Shown here in pieces: positions 19,271 through 28,653 of a DNA stretch of 64,000 nucleotides; the first letter of the stretch is position 1, and each line of letters opens with the position of its first letter. The translations under genes were made by a program, and so were the position numbers. This stretch comes from JAWLGZ01 sp041690635 (GTDB lineage: Bacteria > Pseudomonadota > Gammaproteobacteria > Thiohalomonadales > Thiohalomonadaceae): assembly GCA_041690635.1 (NCBI GenBank), contig JAWLGZ010000003.1, forward strand, positions 434,001 to 498,000. Reading direction: 5' to 3'. The notes under the pieces were generated by a model. The model searched no databases and was not told the DNA's origin. It saw nothing but the letters and a program-made list of their open reading frames with translations.

Positions 19271-19552
19271 GTTGGGAAGATCTGCCCCGAGCCCGCACCG
19301 CGCCTTGGCTCATGTCAAATTGATTACAATTTAGCCGGCCATAAGCCTCCTTAGGTTTCAATGACTTAGTTGAGCGTGCCGAGTTGCCTGAAGAGTGGCG
19401 GTTGTTCTGCGGGGCGGTGGTCCGTGCCCTTTCGAGACTGTGTATAAGGCCGCTCGTGTGGGTCTCGCCGGCCCATGGAAGGTTGCCGTCACAAGCTCAT
19501 CGAAATTCTTCGGTACCCACCTTAACTCATTGTTTACGCATAATGTCCGTTC

Positions 19553-19587
19553 TTATCCACAAAACCTGTGGATAACTTTGTGGATAG
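19553..19587. promoter_or_regulatory. DnaA-box-like cluster, copy 2
   Basis: TTATCCACA (19553-19561, perfect), TGTGGATAA (19567-19575, perfect, opposite strand) and TGTGGATAG (19579-19587). Spacing 14 and 12 bases, the same as copy 1, which lies 317 bases to the left. Confidence 0.75.
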
Positions 19588-19798
19588 TTTGGGAATCTCC
19601 GCCGTAACTGACCGTCCTCATTGGCCGCGGATTGAAATGTACGAAAAATGACCGTTCTGCCACGGCCAAATTTATCAATGAGTTACATGTGAACCGGTGT
19701 TGAGCGGGTGAGGGGGTTGACAACCGGGCGGGTTGGTGGCCGGACCTGGTCGAGCATGTGCATAAATCGTTTTCCGGATCCCGATTCCGACAGCAGTG

Positions 19799-21268
19799 TC
19801 AAGAACCTTTCCCCCGCCCCATGATGACGCTTAGCCCCATGTTGGCCTGCTGCACAAAGTAGCGGAATCCCTCGAAACTCTCCTCATCCAGGGTCCGGCC
19901 GCTCAACCCCCGATCGGCAAAGAACAGGCCGATGGTCTTGCCGTTGACGACGATAGGGCTGACGAAGAAGGGTTCCTGACCAATCACCTCGGTAAGTGCC
20001 GGTGGCACCAGCGCCTGGAGTTCCGGCTTACGGGTGGTATCGGCCCACAGGCTCGACTGGCGGTCGACAGAGGCGAACAGCACGTTCTGCTGCGGCTGGC
20101 GAATGAAGTGGAAGCGGGGCAGCAGTTCGTCTCGTCCGGGGCCGAGCATGAACTTGCCGCGCAGACTGCGTCGGTCGGGGGTGAGTAGGGCGAACAGCGT
20201 GCGGTCCACCCCGACGCCACGGTAAATCCCCTCCAGCACCAGCTCCATTACCAGGTTGAAGTTGGCCTTGCCCTCCAGCAGCATCGCCAGTTCGCGCAGG
20301 ATCTTGAGCTGGAGCATGTTGTCCGGCTCGGGGTATTCCGGCGTCTCCGTCTCGGCCTCGACCTCCTCCTCCTCCTGGGCCGCTTCGTCGGGTAGCGGGA
20401 TGGTCTTCGCGGCCATTGCGGCGCCGTAATAGGCGGCGATGCGTGCGGCTTCGCGGGCGTTGCGCTTGAGCAGCCCTTTGGTCTCTCTCGGGTGCTTGCT
20501 GATGATCCTGGCGATGCGATCCGTGACCTCCCGCACCTCGGGAGAGTTCCACCCCTTCTCGGCGGCGACGGCAAGGTCGTGACCGACAGTAATGGGTCGG
20601 CCGCGGTCGCCGATGGTTCTCGGGTCGTGCAGGGTTTCGATCAGCAGATCGTTGACCCGCCACTCGCGCACCAGGTTGGAGGTGAGCTGATTGAGGCGGA
20701 AACCGAGTACCTCATCCTGTGCCATCTCCGCCGTGCACCCGGGCCGGCGCATGGCTGCGGCCAGTTCTTCCGCCTGCTCGCCGCCGAAACACCAGAAGGC
20801 GAGCTCGCCCAGCCGGTAGAGCAGGGTGGCGATGAACACCTCCTCGGGGGAGTCGTCGCCCCGCTCGGCGGCGATGGCGCGCGCCTGTACCGCCGCGTGC
20901 AGCGAGCGGGCCAGTTCACGGGTGAGCTGATCGCGTGGCGCACCCTGGACGAACGAATCCACCAGAGAGATGGTGAGACACATGGTGCGCACCGCGTTGA
21001 AGCCAAGCACCACCACCGCCCGGCTGATGGTGCTGATGCTCTGCGCGCGCGGGTTGTAGAAGATGGTATTGACCAGCTTGAGTACCCGCGCGGTCATTGA
21101 GGCGTCCTGCAGGATCACCCGGGCGAGCTCGACGCTTGGTGCCTCGTCGTCCTCTGCCACGCTCAGCACCTGCTGCACGGTGTGCCCGAAAATGGGCATC
21201 TCCTCTTCGCTGATCCGGCGTGTCCACTGGGCCAGGGTTGATCGCTTCGGATTCTCTTTGTCTTCCAT
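19799..21268 (-). CDS. HDOD-domain signalling protein with C-terminal GAF-like domain
   Basis: A 489-residue cytoplasmic regulator. The N-terminal HDOD domain (about 20-270) is seen from MPIFGHTVQQVLSVAED, ILQDASMTARVLKLVNTIFY and RAVVVLGFNAVRTMCL. An acidic linker (about 315-335, EEEEVEAETET) leads to a C-terminal GAF-like domain (about 345-480: GVDRTLFALLTPDRRSLRGKF ... IVVNGKTIGLFFADRG). HDOD proteins relay or scaffold signals, often in c-di-GMP networks. ATG 21268 was chosen because upstream residues are low-complexity. It follows the flavin-fold gene by 7 bases. Confidence 0.85.
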   Translation of the reverse strand: MEDKENPKRSTLAQWTRRISEEEMPIFGHTVQQVLSVAEDDEAPSVELARVILQDASMTARVLKLVNTIFYNPRAQSISTISRAVVVLGFNAVRTMCLTISLVDSFVQGAPRDQLTRELARSLHAAVQARAIAAERGDDSPEEVFIATLLYRLGELAFWCFGGEQAEELAAAMRRPGCTAEMAQDEVLGFRLNQLTSNLVREWRVNDLLIETLHDPRTIGDRGRPITVGHDLAVAAEKGWNSPEVREVTDRIARIISKHPRETKGLLKRNAREAARIAAYYGAAMAAKTIPLPDEAAQEEEEVEAETETPEYPEPDNMLQLKILRELAMLLEGKANFNLVMELVLEGIYRGVGVDRTLFALLTPDRRSLRGKFMLGPGRDELLPRFHFIRQPQQNVLFASVDRQSSLWADTTRKPELQALVPPALTEVIGQEPFFVSPIVVNGKTIGLFFADRGLSGRTLDEESFEGFRYFVQQANMGLSVIMGRGKGS

Positions 21269-21275
21269 CGTGTTG

Positions 21276-21824
21276 TCAGTCGGTGTCGGGCGCGGAGAGC
21301 CCGTCGATACTGGTGTGGTTGCGTGTGGCACGGTATTCGGCAAGTCCGGCCTCACCCTTCCTCTCAGCCCAGTCGGTCAGTGCCATCCGCTGTCCGACCA
21401 ATTCCATCAGGGGAACGCCGAAGCCGCAGGAGGTCTGCACCCGGCTAACGTCGATGCGAACGATCTGCCGCGGATGCGGCTGCGCCGGGAAGCGGGCAAG
21501 CAGCGATGTCCAGCGCCTGTCGCTCCGGCCGATCACCTCGCCCCGGCCGTAGAGCCGCAGGATCTTCGGCTCCCCGGCAAAAGCGCAGAACATGACGGTG
21601 ATGCGGCCGTTTTCAGCCAAATGGGCGGCGGTCTCGTTACCGCTGCCGTGAAGATCGAGCCAGGCCACCTCGCGGGGGCCAAGGACGCGGAAAGTATCGA
21701 GTCCGCGCGGGGAGAGATTGACGTGGCCGTTCGTGGAGAGCGGCGCCGTGGAAACGAAGAACAGCGGCTGGGCAGCAATCCATACGGCTTGCGCCGAGTT
21801 GATTTCCGGGTAAACCTTCGCCAT
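21276..21824 (-). CDS. Pyridoxamine 5'-phosphate oxidase family protein
   Basis: A 182-residue split-barrel flavoprotein-like protein. Recognisable: FFVSTAPLSTNGHVNLSPRGLDTFRVLG near the N-terminus and GRITVMFCAFAGEPKILRLYGRGEVI in the middle, typical of the PPOX group annotated as FMN-binding and used in diverse redox reactions. ATG 21824 gives the usual MAKVYPEI-like start; the longer frame to 21923 overlaps the divergent kinase gene. Probably in one unit with the HDOD gene. Confidence 0.85.
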   Translation of the reverse strand: MAKVYPEINSAQAVWIAAQPLFFVSTAPLSTNGHVNLSPRGLDTFRVLGPREVAWLDLHGSGNETAAHLAENGRITVMFCAFAGEPKILRLYGRGEVIGRSDRRWTSLLARFPAQPHPRQIVRIDVSRVQTSCGFGVPLMELVGQRMALTDWAERKGEAGLAEYRATRNHTSIDGLSAPDTD

Positions 21825-21916
21825 GCATCCTCCAAAGGCGGAACAGATTAGCGCACAATAGGGCGCTTTGCACCGGGTCCGGGTGCCCCGGAGCACTGAT
21901 GACAAGCGGAGCCCAG

Positions 21917-22795
21917 ATGTCATTGTGGAGTACGATTGCGGTGCGGATAGAGGAGGTTACCGGCACTCCGTTCACGCCGACTTCCCAGAGCGCTGTCGGC
22001 GGCGGTTGCATCAACGCCGCCCATCGAATCACCGATGGCGATCGCACCTTCTTCGTCAAGCTTAACGATGAACACCAGCTATCCATGTTCGAGACGGAGG
22101 CTGAGGGGCTGATGGAGATCGCCGCCACCGGCACAGTCCGCGTCCCCGAGCCTGTTGGTTGGGGCAGCACGGACGGTCACGCCTTTCTTGTTCTCGAATA
22201 CCTTGAATTAGGCGGTGGCGGCGCCCTGGAGCGGCTCGGCCGCAATTTGGCAGCCATGCATCGCGTTACCCACCCCCGCTTCGGCTGGCACCGCGACAAC
22301 GTCATCGGAGCCACGCACCAGCCGAACGGAGAGGAGGCGGAGTGGGTGCGGTTTTTCGCCGAACGGCGTATCGGTTTTCAACTGGACCTGGCACTGCGCA
22401 AGGGCGCTGGCAGCCGGATGGCGAAAAAAGGCGAGGCCCTGATCGAACGCCTGCCGGCCCTCTTCACTGACTACCGGCCGGTCCCCTCGCTGCTGCACGG
22501 TGATCTGTGGGGCGGCAACCATGCGGTGACACGCGAGGGTGAGCCGGTCATCTTCGACCCGGCGGTCTACTACGGCGATCGGGAGGCGGATATCGCCATG
22601 ACCGAGTTGTTCGGCGGCTTCGGCGGCGCCTTCCGCGCCGCCTACGAAGAGGCATGGCCGCTCGATCCCGGTTACGCCACCCGGCGCACCCTCTACAACC
22701 TCTACCACATCCTCAACCACTTCAACCTGTTCGGTGGCGGGTACGGAGCCCAGGCAGAGGGGATGATGGATCGGCTCCTGGCGGAGTTGCGATAA
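21917..22795 (+). CDS. Fructosamine kinase family protein
   Basis: A 292-residue aminoglycoside-phosphotransferase-fold kinase. It has the family stretch SAVGGGCINAAHRI near the N-terminus, catalytic loop LLHGDLWGGN and metal-binding IFDPAVYYGDREADIAM. Members phosphorylate ketoamines formed by glycation (fructosamine or ribulosamine) and so start their removal from proteins. ATG 21917 has a GGAG at a good distance; an upstream ATG at 21899 is possible. The next gene's GTG directly follows its stop. Confidence 0.88.
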   Translation: MSLWSTIAVRIEEVTGTPFTPTSQSAVGGGCINAAHRITDGDRTFFVKLNDEHQLSMFETEAEGLMEIAATGTVRVPEPVGWGSTDGHAFLVLEYLELGGGGALERLGRNLAAMHRVTHPRFGWHRDNVIGATHQPNGEEAEWVRFFAERRIGFQLDLALRKGAGSRMAKKGEALIERLPALFTDYRPVPSLLHGDLWGGNHAVTREGEPVIFDPAVYYGDREADIAMTELFGGFGGAFRAAYEEAWPLDPGYATRRTLYNLYHILNHFNLFGGGYGAQAEGMMDRLLAELR

Positions 22796-23731
22796 GTGGA
22801 ATTGTCCGGCACCGCCCCCTTCCGGCTAAGCTATCTGGCGCCGCGCTTCTGGCACATCTGGCTGGGACTCGGCCTGTTCGCCCTCGTCGGCCAGCTGCCG
22901 CGCGGGGCGCGCCATGCGCTCGGCGGTTACCTCGGCGCACGGTTCTATGGCCGGCGCCCGAAGCGGCGCCAGATCACCCTGGATAACCTCGCCCGGTGTT
23001 TTCCGGAACGCGACGACGTCGAGCGGGAGCGGATGGCGGATTGCTACTTCCGCCTGTTCGGCATCGTGCTCATCGACTACTCGCTACTCTGGTGGGGGAG
23101 CGAACGCCGCCTGCGCAGGCTCATCCGTGTCGAAGGCGAAGAGCACATTCTGCGCTCCCGTGCCTCGGGCCGAGGTGTCATTCTCTGCACCGGCCACTCG
23201 ATCGCGCTCGATTTCGGCGTCACCGCCATCAGTATGCGCCACCCCGGGGCCGGTCCCATGAAGCCCGCACGCAATCCACTCATCAACTGGTTCGTGATTC
23301 GCGGGCGTACCCGGTTCCTGGGTCGGGTGTTTGCCCGTGATGCGGGGATTCGGGCCGTGGTGCGGCAGGCCCGGCAGGGTAATCTGGTGTACTACCTGCC
23401 GGACGAGGACCTGGGCAGCACCCAGAAAACGGTGCTGGCGCCATTCTTCGGGGTGCCCAAGGGGACCCTGACCGCCCTCGGCCGCCTGGCCCGCGCCTGC
23501 AACGCCGAGGTGCTGCCCTGCATGAGCTACCTGGAGCCGGAGAGCGGCACCTATGTGACCCGTATCGACCCGCCGCTGGAGGGGTTTCCCTCCGGCGACG
23601 AACAGGCGGACGCGGTGTGGATGAATGCAGAACTGGAGCGGCTCATCCGGCGCGCGCCAGACCAGTATTTCTGGTCGATGCGCATCTTTCAGACCGCCGT
23701 GCCGCCGGAGGGCGGGGGAGAGAACGAATGA
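22796..23731 (+). CDS. LpxL/LpxM-like lysophospholipid/lipid A acyltransferase
   Basis: A 311-residue inner-membrane acyltransferase. N-terminal membrane segment (about 20-40), the catalytic HX4D motif HSIALD (in CTGHSIALDF, about residue 141), and the later LPDEDLGS and FWSMRIFQT boxes. This family adds secondary acyl chains to lipid A. The start is a GTG touching the upstream stop. A second, diverged paralogue with HX4E lies at 27029-27901. It overlaps the GGDEF gene by 4 bases. Confidence 0.9.
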   Translation: MELSGTAPFRLSYLAPRFWHIWLGLGLFALVGQLPRGARHALGGYLGARFYGRRPKRRQITLDNLARCFPERDDVERERMADCYFRLFGIVLIDYSLLWWGSERRLRRLIRVEGEEHILRSRASGRGVILCTGHSIALDFGVTAISMRHPGAGPMKPARNPLINWFVIRGRTRFLGRVFARDAGIRAVVRQARQGNLVYYLPDEDLGSTQKTVLAPFFGVPKGTLTALGRLARACNAEVLPCMSYLEPESGTYVTRIDPPLEGFPSGDEQADAVWMNAELERLIRRAPDQYFWSMRIFQTAVPPEGGGENE

Positions 23732-24984
23732 AGGGAGAGCTGGTTCTCAAGCGGTTCCGGTTGACCACAGGATTCGGCTCCGGCGTCCTGCTGCTGCTGA
23801 TGGCGGCGCTGATCGCCTTCGCCCTTTTTCAGCTGAGGGCGATGCAGGCGAGCCTGGATACGGTGGTTTCGGAACAGAACCGCAAGACCAACATCGTTAC
23901 CGACATGCAGGTGGCCGGCTACCACCGCAGCGACTCCCTCTACAGCATGCTGCTGCAGCGCGACCCGTTCGAGCGGGACGCCCTCTATATGGAGTACAAC
24001 CGGGCCGGGTTTGCTGTGGGGAGCGCCCGCGTCGCATTCCGGGAGCTCTCCTTGAACAGCGAGGAGCGGGCCGTCTACGACCGGCAAACCGACCTGATTG
24101 AAGAGGTGGTCCAGGTGCAGGACACCATCGTCGATCTACTGACCGGCGAGCGTTACGCGGAGGCGGAGAGTTTGATGCTGCACCAGGCGATCCCGATGCA
24201 GGCGGCGATCAACGACACCTTCGACGAGCTCCGGCAGCTGCAGCAGGCGATCACCGACCGCGCAGTCGCGGAAGCGCACGCGGCCCACGCGATGACCCGC
24301 AACGTGTTTTTCGCCATCGGCGCCGGCATCCTGGCGGTCGGCGCCCTGGTCGCCATTGCCGTATTTCGCACCACCTCCGCACAGGCGGCCACCATCGCCC
24401 GCAATGTGCGTGACCTGCGGGACTCCCACCGGCGGCTGGAGCAGGCCGCCAATCACGATCACCTCACCGGTCTACCCAACCGGGCCTTTTTTCAGAAACA
24501 CATGGAAAAGCTGACCCGCCACGCCGCGGCCGGTGGCCCAGGCTTCACCGTGTTCTATTTCGATCTGGACCGCTTCAAGCAGGTGAACGACACCCTTGGC
24601 CACCACGGCGGCGACGCCCTGCTGCGCGCAGCGGCCCGGCGCATCCAGAGTTCGCTACGCAAGGAAGACCTGGTGGCCCGGCTCGGCGGGGACGAATTTG
24701 TCGCCGTCGCGCAGGGGGTCAGCGGGGAGGAGGAGGCGGCCTCGATTGCACGCAAGGTGATTCAGGCACTGGCCGAGCCTTTCCAAATCGAAGGTGCCGA
24801 GGCGCGCGTCGGCACCAGTATCGGCATCAGCGTCTACCCGGTGGACGGTCGGGAGAATGAACTGCTGATCCGCCAGGCGGACGACGCCATGTACCGGGCC
24901 AAGCGCAACGGACGCAACGGCTACTGCTTCGCCGGCGATGGCTGCGGCGGTCTGGAGCCGGTGTCGGCTCCGGCTCCCTGCTGA
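23728..24984 (+). CDS. Membrane diguanylate cyclase with four-helix periplasmic sensor
   Basis: A 418-residue protein: TM (about 14-32), helical periplasmic domain (about 33-190) of the four-helix-bundle type, TM (about 193-214), linker, and GGDEF domain (about 245-405). The active site is intact (ARLGGDEF) with a product-inhibition I-site RKED five residues before it. It makes c-di-GMP. ATG 23728 overlaps the acyltransferase stop (ATGA). Its last 64 bases overlap the convergent LTA-synthase-like gene. Confidence 0.9.
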   Translation: MKGELVLKRFRLTTGFGSGVLLLLMAALIAFALFQLRAMQASLDTVVSEQNRKTNIVTDMQVAGYHRSDSLYSMLLQRDPFERDALYMEYNRAGFAVGSARVAFRELSLNSEERAVYDRQTDLIEEVVQVQDTIVDLLTGERYAEAESLMLHQAIPMQAAINDTFDELRQLQQAITDRAVAEAHAAHAMTRNVFFAIGAGILAVGALVAIAVFRTTSAQAATIARNVRDLRDSHRRLEQAANHDHLTGLPNRAFFQKHMEKLTRHAAAGGPGFTVFYFDLDRFKQVNDTLGHHGGDALLRAAARRIQSSLRKEDLVARLGGDEFVAVAQGVSGEEEAASIARKVIQALAEPFQIEGAEARVGTSIGISVYPVDGRENELLIRQADDAMYRAKRNGRNGYCFAGDGCGGLEPVSAPAPC

Positions 24985-26918
24985 ATCCGGTGGATCGCGT
25001 CCGCGGTACTGCCAAAGCGCTCGATCCACACCTCCCGCAACCCCGCCATCCCGGCCAGCAGTTCACGCTCGGCCACGTCCGACTGTTCGGCACGCAGCAG
25101 ATGACCCTCATCGAAGGCGAGCGTACTGTTGGCGTAGTCGGCCCCGAACAGGTGGTTGTGCATGAAAAACCGCCCCGCCTGGTGGAAGCCGTCCGCCCCC
25201 AGATAACCCCGGCCGAAGAAAAAGGTGCGCCGTTCGGCAATGCGTTCGTCCCACAGCGGCAGCCCATGCAACCGCTCCCGGGCACCGGGTAGACCGAACA
25301 GGTCGAGCAGGGTCGGCGCCAGGTCCACGTGAGAGGTGAGCGGTTCCACCCAGCGGGTCTGCCCGAAAGCTGCGGGTGCGTGGATCACCAGGGGCACCTC
25401 GTAGGAGTAGGCGTCGAGCCGTCCCCCGGCAAAAGCCGGGTCCTCCTGGCGCGTGCGCACCCCGTGGTCCGAGGTGACCACAATCACCGTATTCTCCAGC
25501 TCCCCGTACTCCTCCAGCAGCGCCACGATCTCGCCCAGCCAACGGTCCTGCCAGGCGACAATCGCCCGCCCGCGGGCCGGCCAGTCGTCGCCGTTGCCGG
25601 CGATATCTGGCCAGGGCCCGTGCCCCGCCTGCGGGAGAAAGGCGGCGGCGAACGGCTGGTCGCTCTCCAGCCACTCCTTCATATTGGTCATCAACTGGTC
25701 GAACACCTCCTGATCCATTTGGATGGTGTGGTCCCAGTGGCCGTCGAAATCCCTCTCGAGGCCGGCGTGGGACAGGGTGAACTTGCCAAATCCGAGCGCA
25801 TCGAACATCTCGTCGTCGGCGGAAAAGCGGGAGTTGAGGGGACTGTAAACGGCGGTGGCATACCCCTGCTCGGTCAGCGCGGCAATCGGGCCGGGCAGGC
25901 TCAGGTCGTTGCGGCGCAGCAGCAGGTATCGCAGCTCGTCAATGGGGTACCAGCCACTGAAAATGGAGAAGAGTGCGTCGCTCGTGTAGGGATAGGTGGT
26001 GTGGTGGCGGGTTGCCACCAGTGCCCGCTCCCGCAGGCGGTGCAGATGGGGCATCCCTTCGAGCGGCCCGGTGGGATCAAGGACCCGGGTGGGGGCCGTT
26101 TCAAGCACGAAATAGAGCAGGTTGTGCCCCCGCGTGACGCCGAACAGGTCATCATCGCGCTGGTACGGCGGTGTCGCCGACAACCGGCGGAACTCACCGA
26201 TCAGTTCATCGGGTTCCGTTGTGGACGAGGCGAGTGTCACCGGCTGGACCAGCAGGGAGTCCACCACGCTGCGCAGCACGCTGTCGTGATAGGCGGTGTG
26301 CGGTATGTCGGCAAGCCAGGTGGTGGGCAGTACCAGCATAGCCGGCAGGGCGATCGCGGCGAGCGCTGCACCTGGGCGCACCCTGCGCGCAAGCCATCGA
26401 TCCAGGTAGCGCGCAGTGGTCGCCAGAACGGCGATCACCACCAGCAGTCCTCCGATCTTCACCGCTGCCGACAGGCTGAGGTAAGCACCGATATAGACCG
26501 GATTCTGGCTCACCCACTGCACGGCATCGGATGCCAGACGCCAGGTGAGAAAGCGGCCGATGTTGGCGTAACTGAGCAGGTTGGCGAACAGGAACAGCAT
26601 GGCGGCCATCGACACCACGGCGGTGAACGGCGCCCGCCAGCGCCCGGGCAGATAGCGGCAGACCAGGATCAGCAGCGCCGGGGCGACTAGAAACCCCAGC
26701 AGGATGTCCTCCGCAAAAAGGGAGGCGTGTTCGACCGTGGTCAGGCCCTCGGTGTACTCCTCCCGTCCGAGCCCACGCAGAACCAGCATGTAGCCCAGAT
26801 CCACCAGCATCTGCAACTTGATGAAGGTGGCGAAGGCGGCCACCGGGAGCCACGGCAGCAGGTAGGGGGTGGCGCTCAGCCACTGCCGGACGGCACCCGA
26901 CGGCGTTCTCTCTTCCAT
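24921..26918 (-). CDS. LTA synthase/phosphoglycerol transferase-like sulfatase-fold membrane protein
   Basis: A 665-residue protein with five N-terminal TM helices (about 15-215) and a large extracytoplasmic alkaline-phosphatase-like domain (about 260-610). Family marks: the catalytic Thr region HHTTYPYTSDALFSIFSG, a QAGHGPW metal-site region and VVTSDHGVR. Relatives move phosphoglycerol or phosphoethanolamine to glycans or lipids; the substrate here is unknown, perhaps a periplasmic glucan or LPS. It sits between two lipid A acyltransferase genes. Confidence 0.85.
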   Translation of the reverse strand: MEERTPSGAVRQWLSATPYLLPWLPVAAFATFIKLQMLVDLGYMLVLRGLGREEYTEGLTTVEHASLFAEDILLGFLVAPALLILVCRYLPGRWRAPFTAVVSMAAMLFLFANLLSYANIGRFLTWRLASDAVQWVSQNPVYIGAYLSLSAAVKIGGLLVVIAVLATTARYLDRWLARRVRPGAALAAIALPAMLVLPTTWLADIPHTAYHDSVLRSVVDSLLVQPVTLASSTTEPDELIGEFRRLSATPPYQRDDDLFGVTRGHNLLYFVLETAPTRVLDPTGPLEGMPHLHRLRERALVATRHHTTYPYTSDALFSIFSGWYPIDELRYLLLRRNDLSLPGPIAALTEQGYATAVYSPLNSRFSADDEMFDALGFGKFTLSHAGLERDFDGHWDHTIQMDQEVFDQLMTNMKEWLESDQPFAAAFLPQAGHGPWPDIAGNGDDWPARGRAIVAWQDRWLGEIVALLEEYGELENTVIVVTSDHGVRTRQEDPAFAGGRLDAYSYEVPLVIHAPAAFGQTRWVEPLTSHVDLAPTLLDLFGLPGARERLHGLPLWDERIAERRTFFFGRGYLGADGFHQAGRFFMHNHLFGADYANSTLAFDEGHLLRAEQSDVAERELLAGMAGLREVWIERFGSTADAIHRIQQGAGADTGSRPPQPSPAKQ

Positions 26919-27028
26919 GAGTGTCCCCAGAGTGCGGGCGCCGCTTGGCCGCGCCGTTCACAACAATGTAATACAGGAATAGTCAGGTACAAGGTTCCTG
27001 GTGCATGGGGCAAGCACCATGACTGACC

Positions 27029-27901
27029 CTAATAAAGGGGGGGCTCGCCGGGGGGGCGGGTGCTGAACCGCTTGTAGCTCCACTGGTACTGGGCCGGCAG
27101 GTCGCGGACCGCCTCGGTGATGGCCCCGTTCAGGGCGGTGGCGGCGGTCTCCGGGTCCGGGTCCGCCACGGCGGGGGGGATGGGAATGAAGTGGAGGCGG
27201 TACCCGGCGCCACGCGGCAGCCGTTCGGCAAAGCTCAGGATGACCGGGGCACCGCCGCGGCCGGCCAGGCGCGAAACCAGCGTGATGGTGTAGGCGGGGA
27301 TGCCGAAAAAGGACGCGAACACGCCCCCTTCCCGCGGCTCCTGATCGGGCAGGATCCCGGCCAGTTCGCCCTGGCCGAGCGCCCGGTAGAGCGCCCGCAC
27401 ACCCGCCCCGTCGGTCGGCACCAGCCGCGCCCCGAGCCGTTCCCGGGAGCGGTGGATGAAACGGTCGAAGTCCGCCTGCCTTGGTGGCCGGTAGAGCGCC
27501 GTCAGCGGATGGCGGTGGCCCAGGTAGAGCCCCACCAACTCCCAGGCACCGAGATGGGGCGACACCGGGATGGCCCCGCGGCCGGCGGCGAGCGCCGCGT
27601 CTACATGCTCCACCCCGACCGTCTCCCGCACCAGGCCCAGCACCCGCTCGCCGTCGCCGCACCACAGCAGCGGCATCTCCAGCACCGTCTTGCCGGTCTC
27701 CATCAGACTGCGTCGCACCAGTGACTGCTGTTCGGCGGCGTTCAGTTCGGGAAAACAGAGCGCGATGTTGCGGCGGGTGACCGCCAGGTGGCGGTTCGGG
27801 ATCACCGAAAAGAGCCAGCCGATCCCGGCGCCGAGCCGGTGCAGCAGGGGCAGCGGCAGGCGGGCGAGCAGCCGGAACAGCACCTCGACGAATGCGGCCA
27901 C
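27029..27901 (-). CDS. LpxL-like lipid A acyltransferase, HX4E variant
   Basis: A 290-residue inner-membrane acyltransferase. N-terminal membrane segment, catalytic HX4E motif HLGAWE (in SPHLGAWELVG, about 117-122), and the conserved LPDQEPREGGVFASFFG box. HX4D/E is the general form of LpxL/HtrB enzymes. Start GTG shares one base with the ttcA stop, implying translational coupling. Only about a third similar by eye to the 22796-23731 protein. Confidence 0.9.
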   Translation of the reverse strand: MAAFVEVLFRLLARLPLPLLHRLGAGIGWLFSVIPNRHLAVTRRNIALCFPELNAAEQQSLVRRSLMETGKTVLEMPLLWCGDGERVLGLVRETVGVEHVDAALAAGRGAIPVSPHLGAWELVGLYLGHRHPLTALYRPPRQADFDRFIHRSRERLGARLVPTDGAGVRALYRALGQGELAGILPDQEPREGGVFASFFGIPAYTITLVSRLAGRGGAPVILSFAERLPRGAGYRLHFIPIPPAVADPDPETAATALNGAITEAVRDLPAQYQWSYKRFSTRPPGEPPLY

Positions 27902-28653
27902 TACGGCTCGTCCCCCTCCGTCCGGCCATCCATGAGCGGGCGCATGGCGCTCAGCAGGTTGCGGAACAGGGTGTCGTAGCGCGCCTCCTCCGCCGCCAGC
28001 AGCCCCTTCATGTGCTCCCGTTCGGTGGGCATGCGGAAACAGGCGGGGCAGTTGTCGGGAATCACGGGCAGTTGCGCGTTTTCGGCGAAGGCGGCGGTCT
28101 GCCGCTCGCGGGCGTAGACCAGCGGGCGGATGATCCGAAGGTCACCGACATCGTTGGTGTAGTGCGCCTTCATCGTACGCAGTTGGCCGCGGTGGAAGAT
28201 GGACATCAGCAGGCTTTCGGCCAGGTCGTCCAGGTGTTGGGCGAGGGTGATCACGTTATACCCTTCGCGGCGCGCGGTGCTGTAGATGATCCCCCGCTTC
28301 ATACGCGAGCAGAAGGCGCAGAACGAAAACCCCGGCTCCTCCGCGTGGCCCATCGCCTCGTCGGCGATGGCCTGGCTGACGTAGAAGTAGGGCACCCCCA
28401 GCTCCGCCAGGTACCCCTTGAGCGGCGAGGGGTCGAACCCTTCAATCTGCGGATCGACGGTAATCGCGCCTATTTCGAAGCGAATCGGCGCGTGACGCTG
28501 CAGATGTCGCAGGATATGCAGCAGGGCGAGGGAGTCCTTGCCGCCGGAGAGGCCGAGCAGCACCCGGTCTCCGGCGCGGATCATGTCGTAGTCGTGAATG
28601 GCGCGGCCCACCGGCCGCAGCAGGTTCTTCGGTGGTTTGACGACGTCAGGCAT
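27901..28653 (-). CDS. ttcA: tRNA 2-thiocytidine biosynthesis protein TtcA
   Basis: A 250-residue ATP pyrophosphatase that thiolates C32 in tRNA. PP-loop SGGKDS (36-41), [4Fe-4S]-binding cysteines C112 and C115 (CAFC) and the later CPAC (C202). Cluster ligands and PP-loop are all intact. Start ATG 28653 gives the canonical region RAIHDYDMI; a much longer frame upstream is not protein-like. Upstream lies a divergent rhodanese gene; sulfur carriers of that type can feed thiolation enzymes, but a link here is inference. Confidence 0.93.
   Translation of the reverse strand: MPDVVKPPKNLLRPVGRAIHDYDMIRAGDRVLLGLSGGKDSLALLHILRHLQRHAPIRFEIGAITVDPQIEGFDPSPLKGYLAELGVPYFYVSQAIADEAMGHAEEPGFSFCAFCSRMKRGIIYSTARREGYNVITLAQHLDDLAESLLMSIFHRGQLRTMKAHYTNDVGDLRIIRPLVYARERQTAAFAENAQLPVIPDNCPACFRMPTEREHMKGLLAAEEARYDTLFRNLLSAMRPLMDGRTEGDEP

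Larger units (their letters stand above)
19021..19798. other. 778-bp intergenic region with DnaA-box-like clusters, no gene seen
   Basis: The longest gene-free stretch in the window. It is upstream of priA and downstream of the HDOD gene. Open frames here show no recognisable protein. It contains two triplets of DnaA-box-like 9-mers (separate entries) and somewhat AT-richer patches around 19312-19340 and 19520-19552. A TGACCGT-C/T-CT motif recurs at about 19609 and 19647. Confidence 0.7.
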
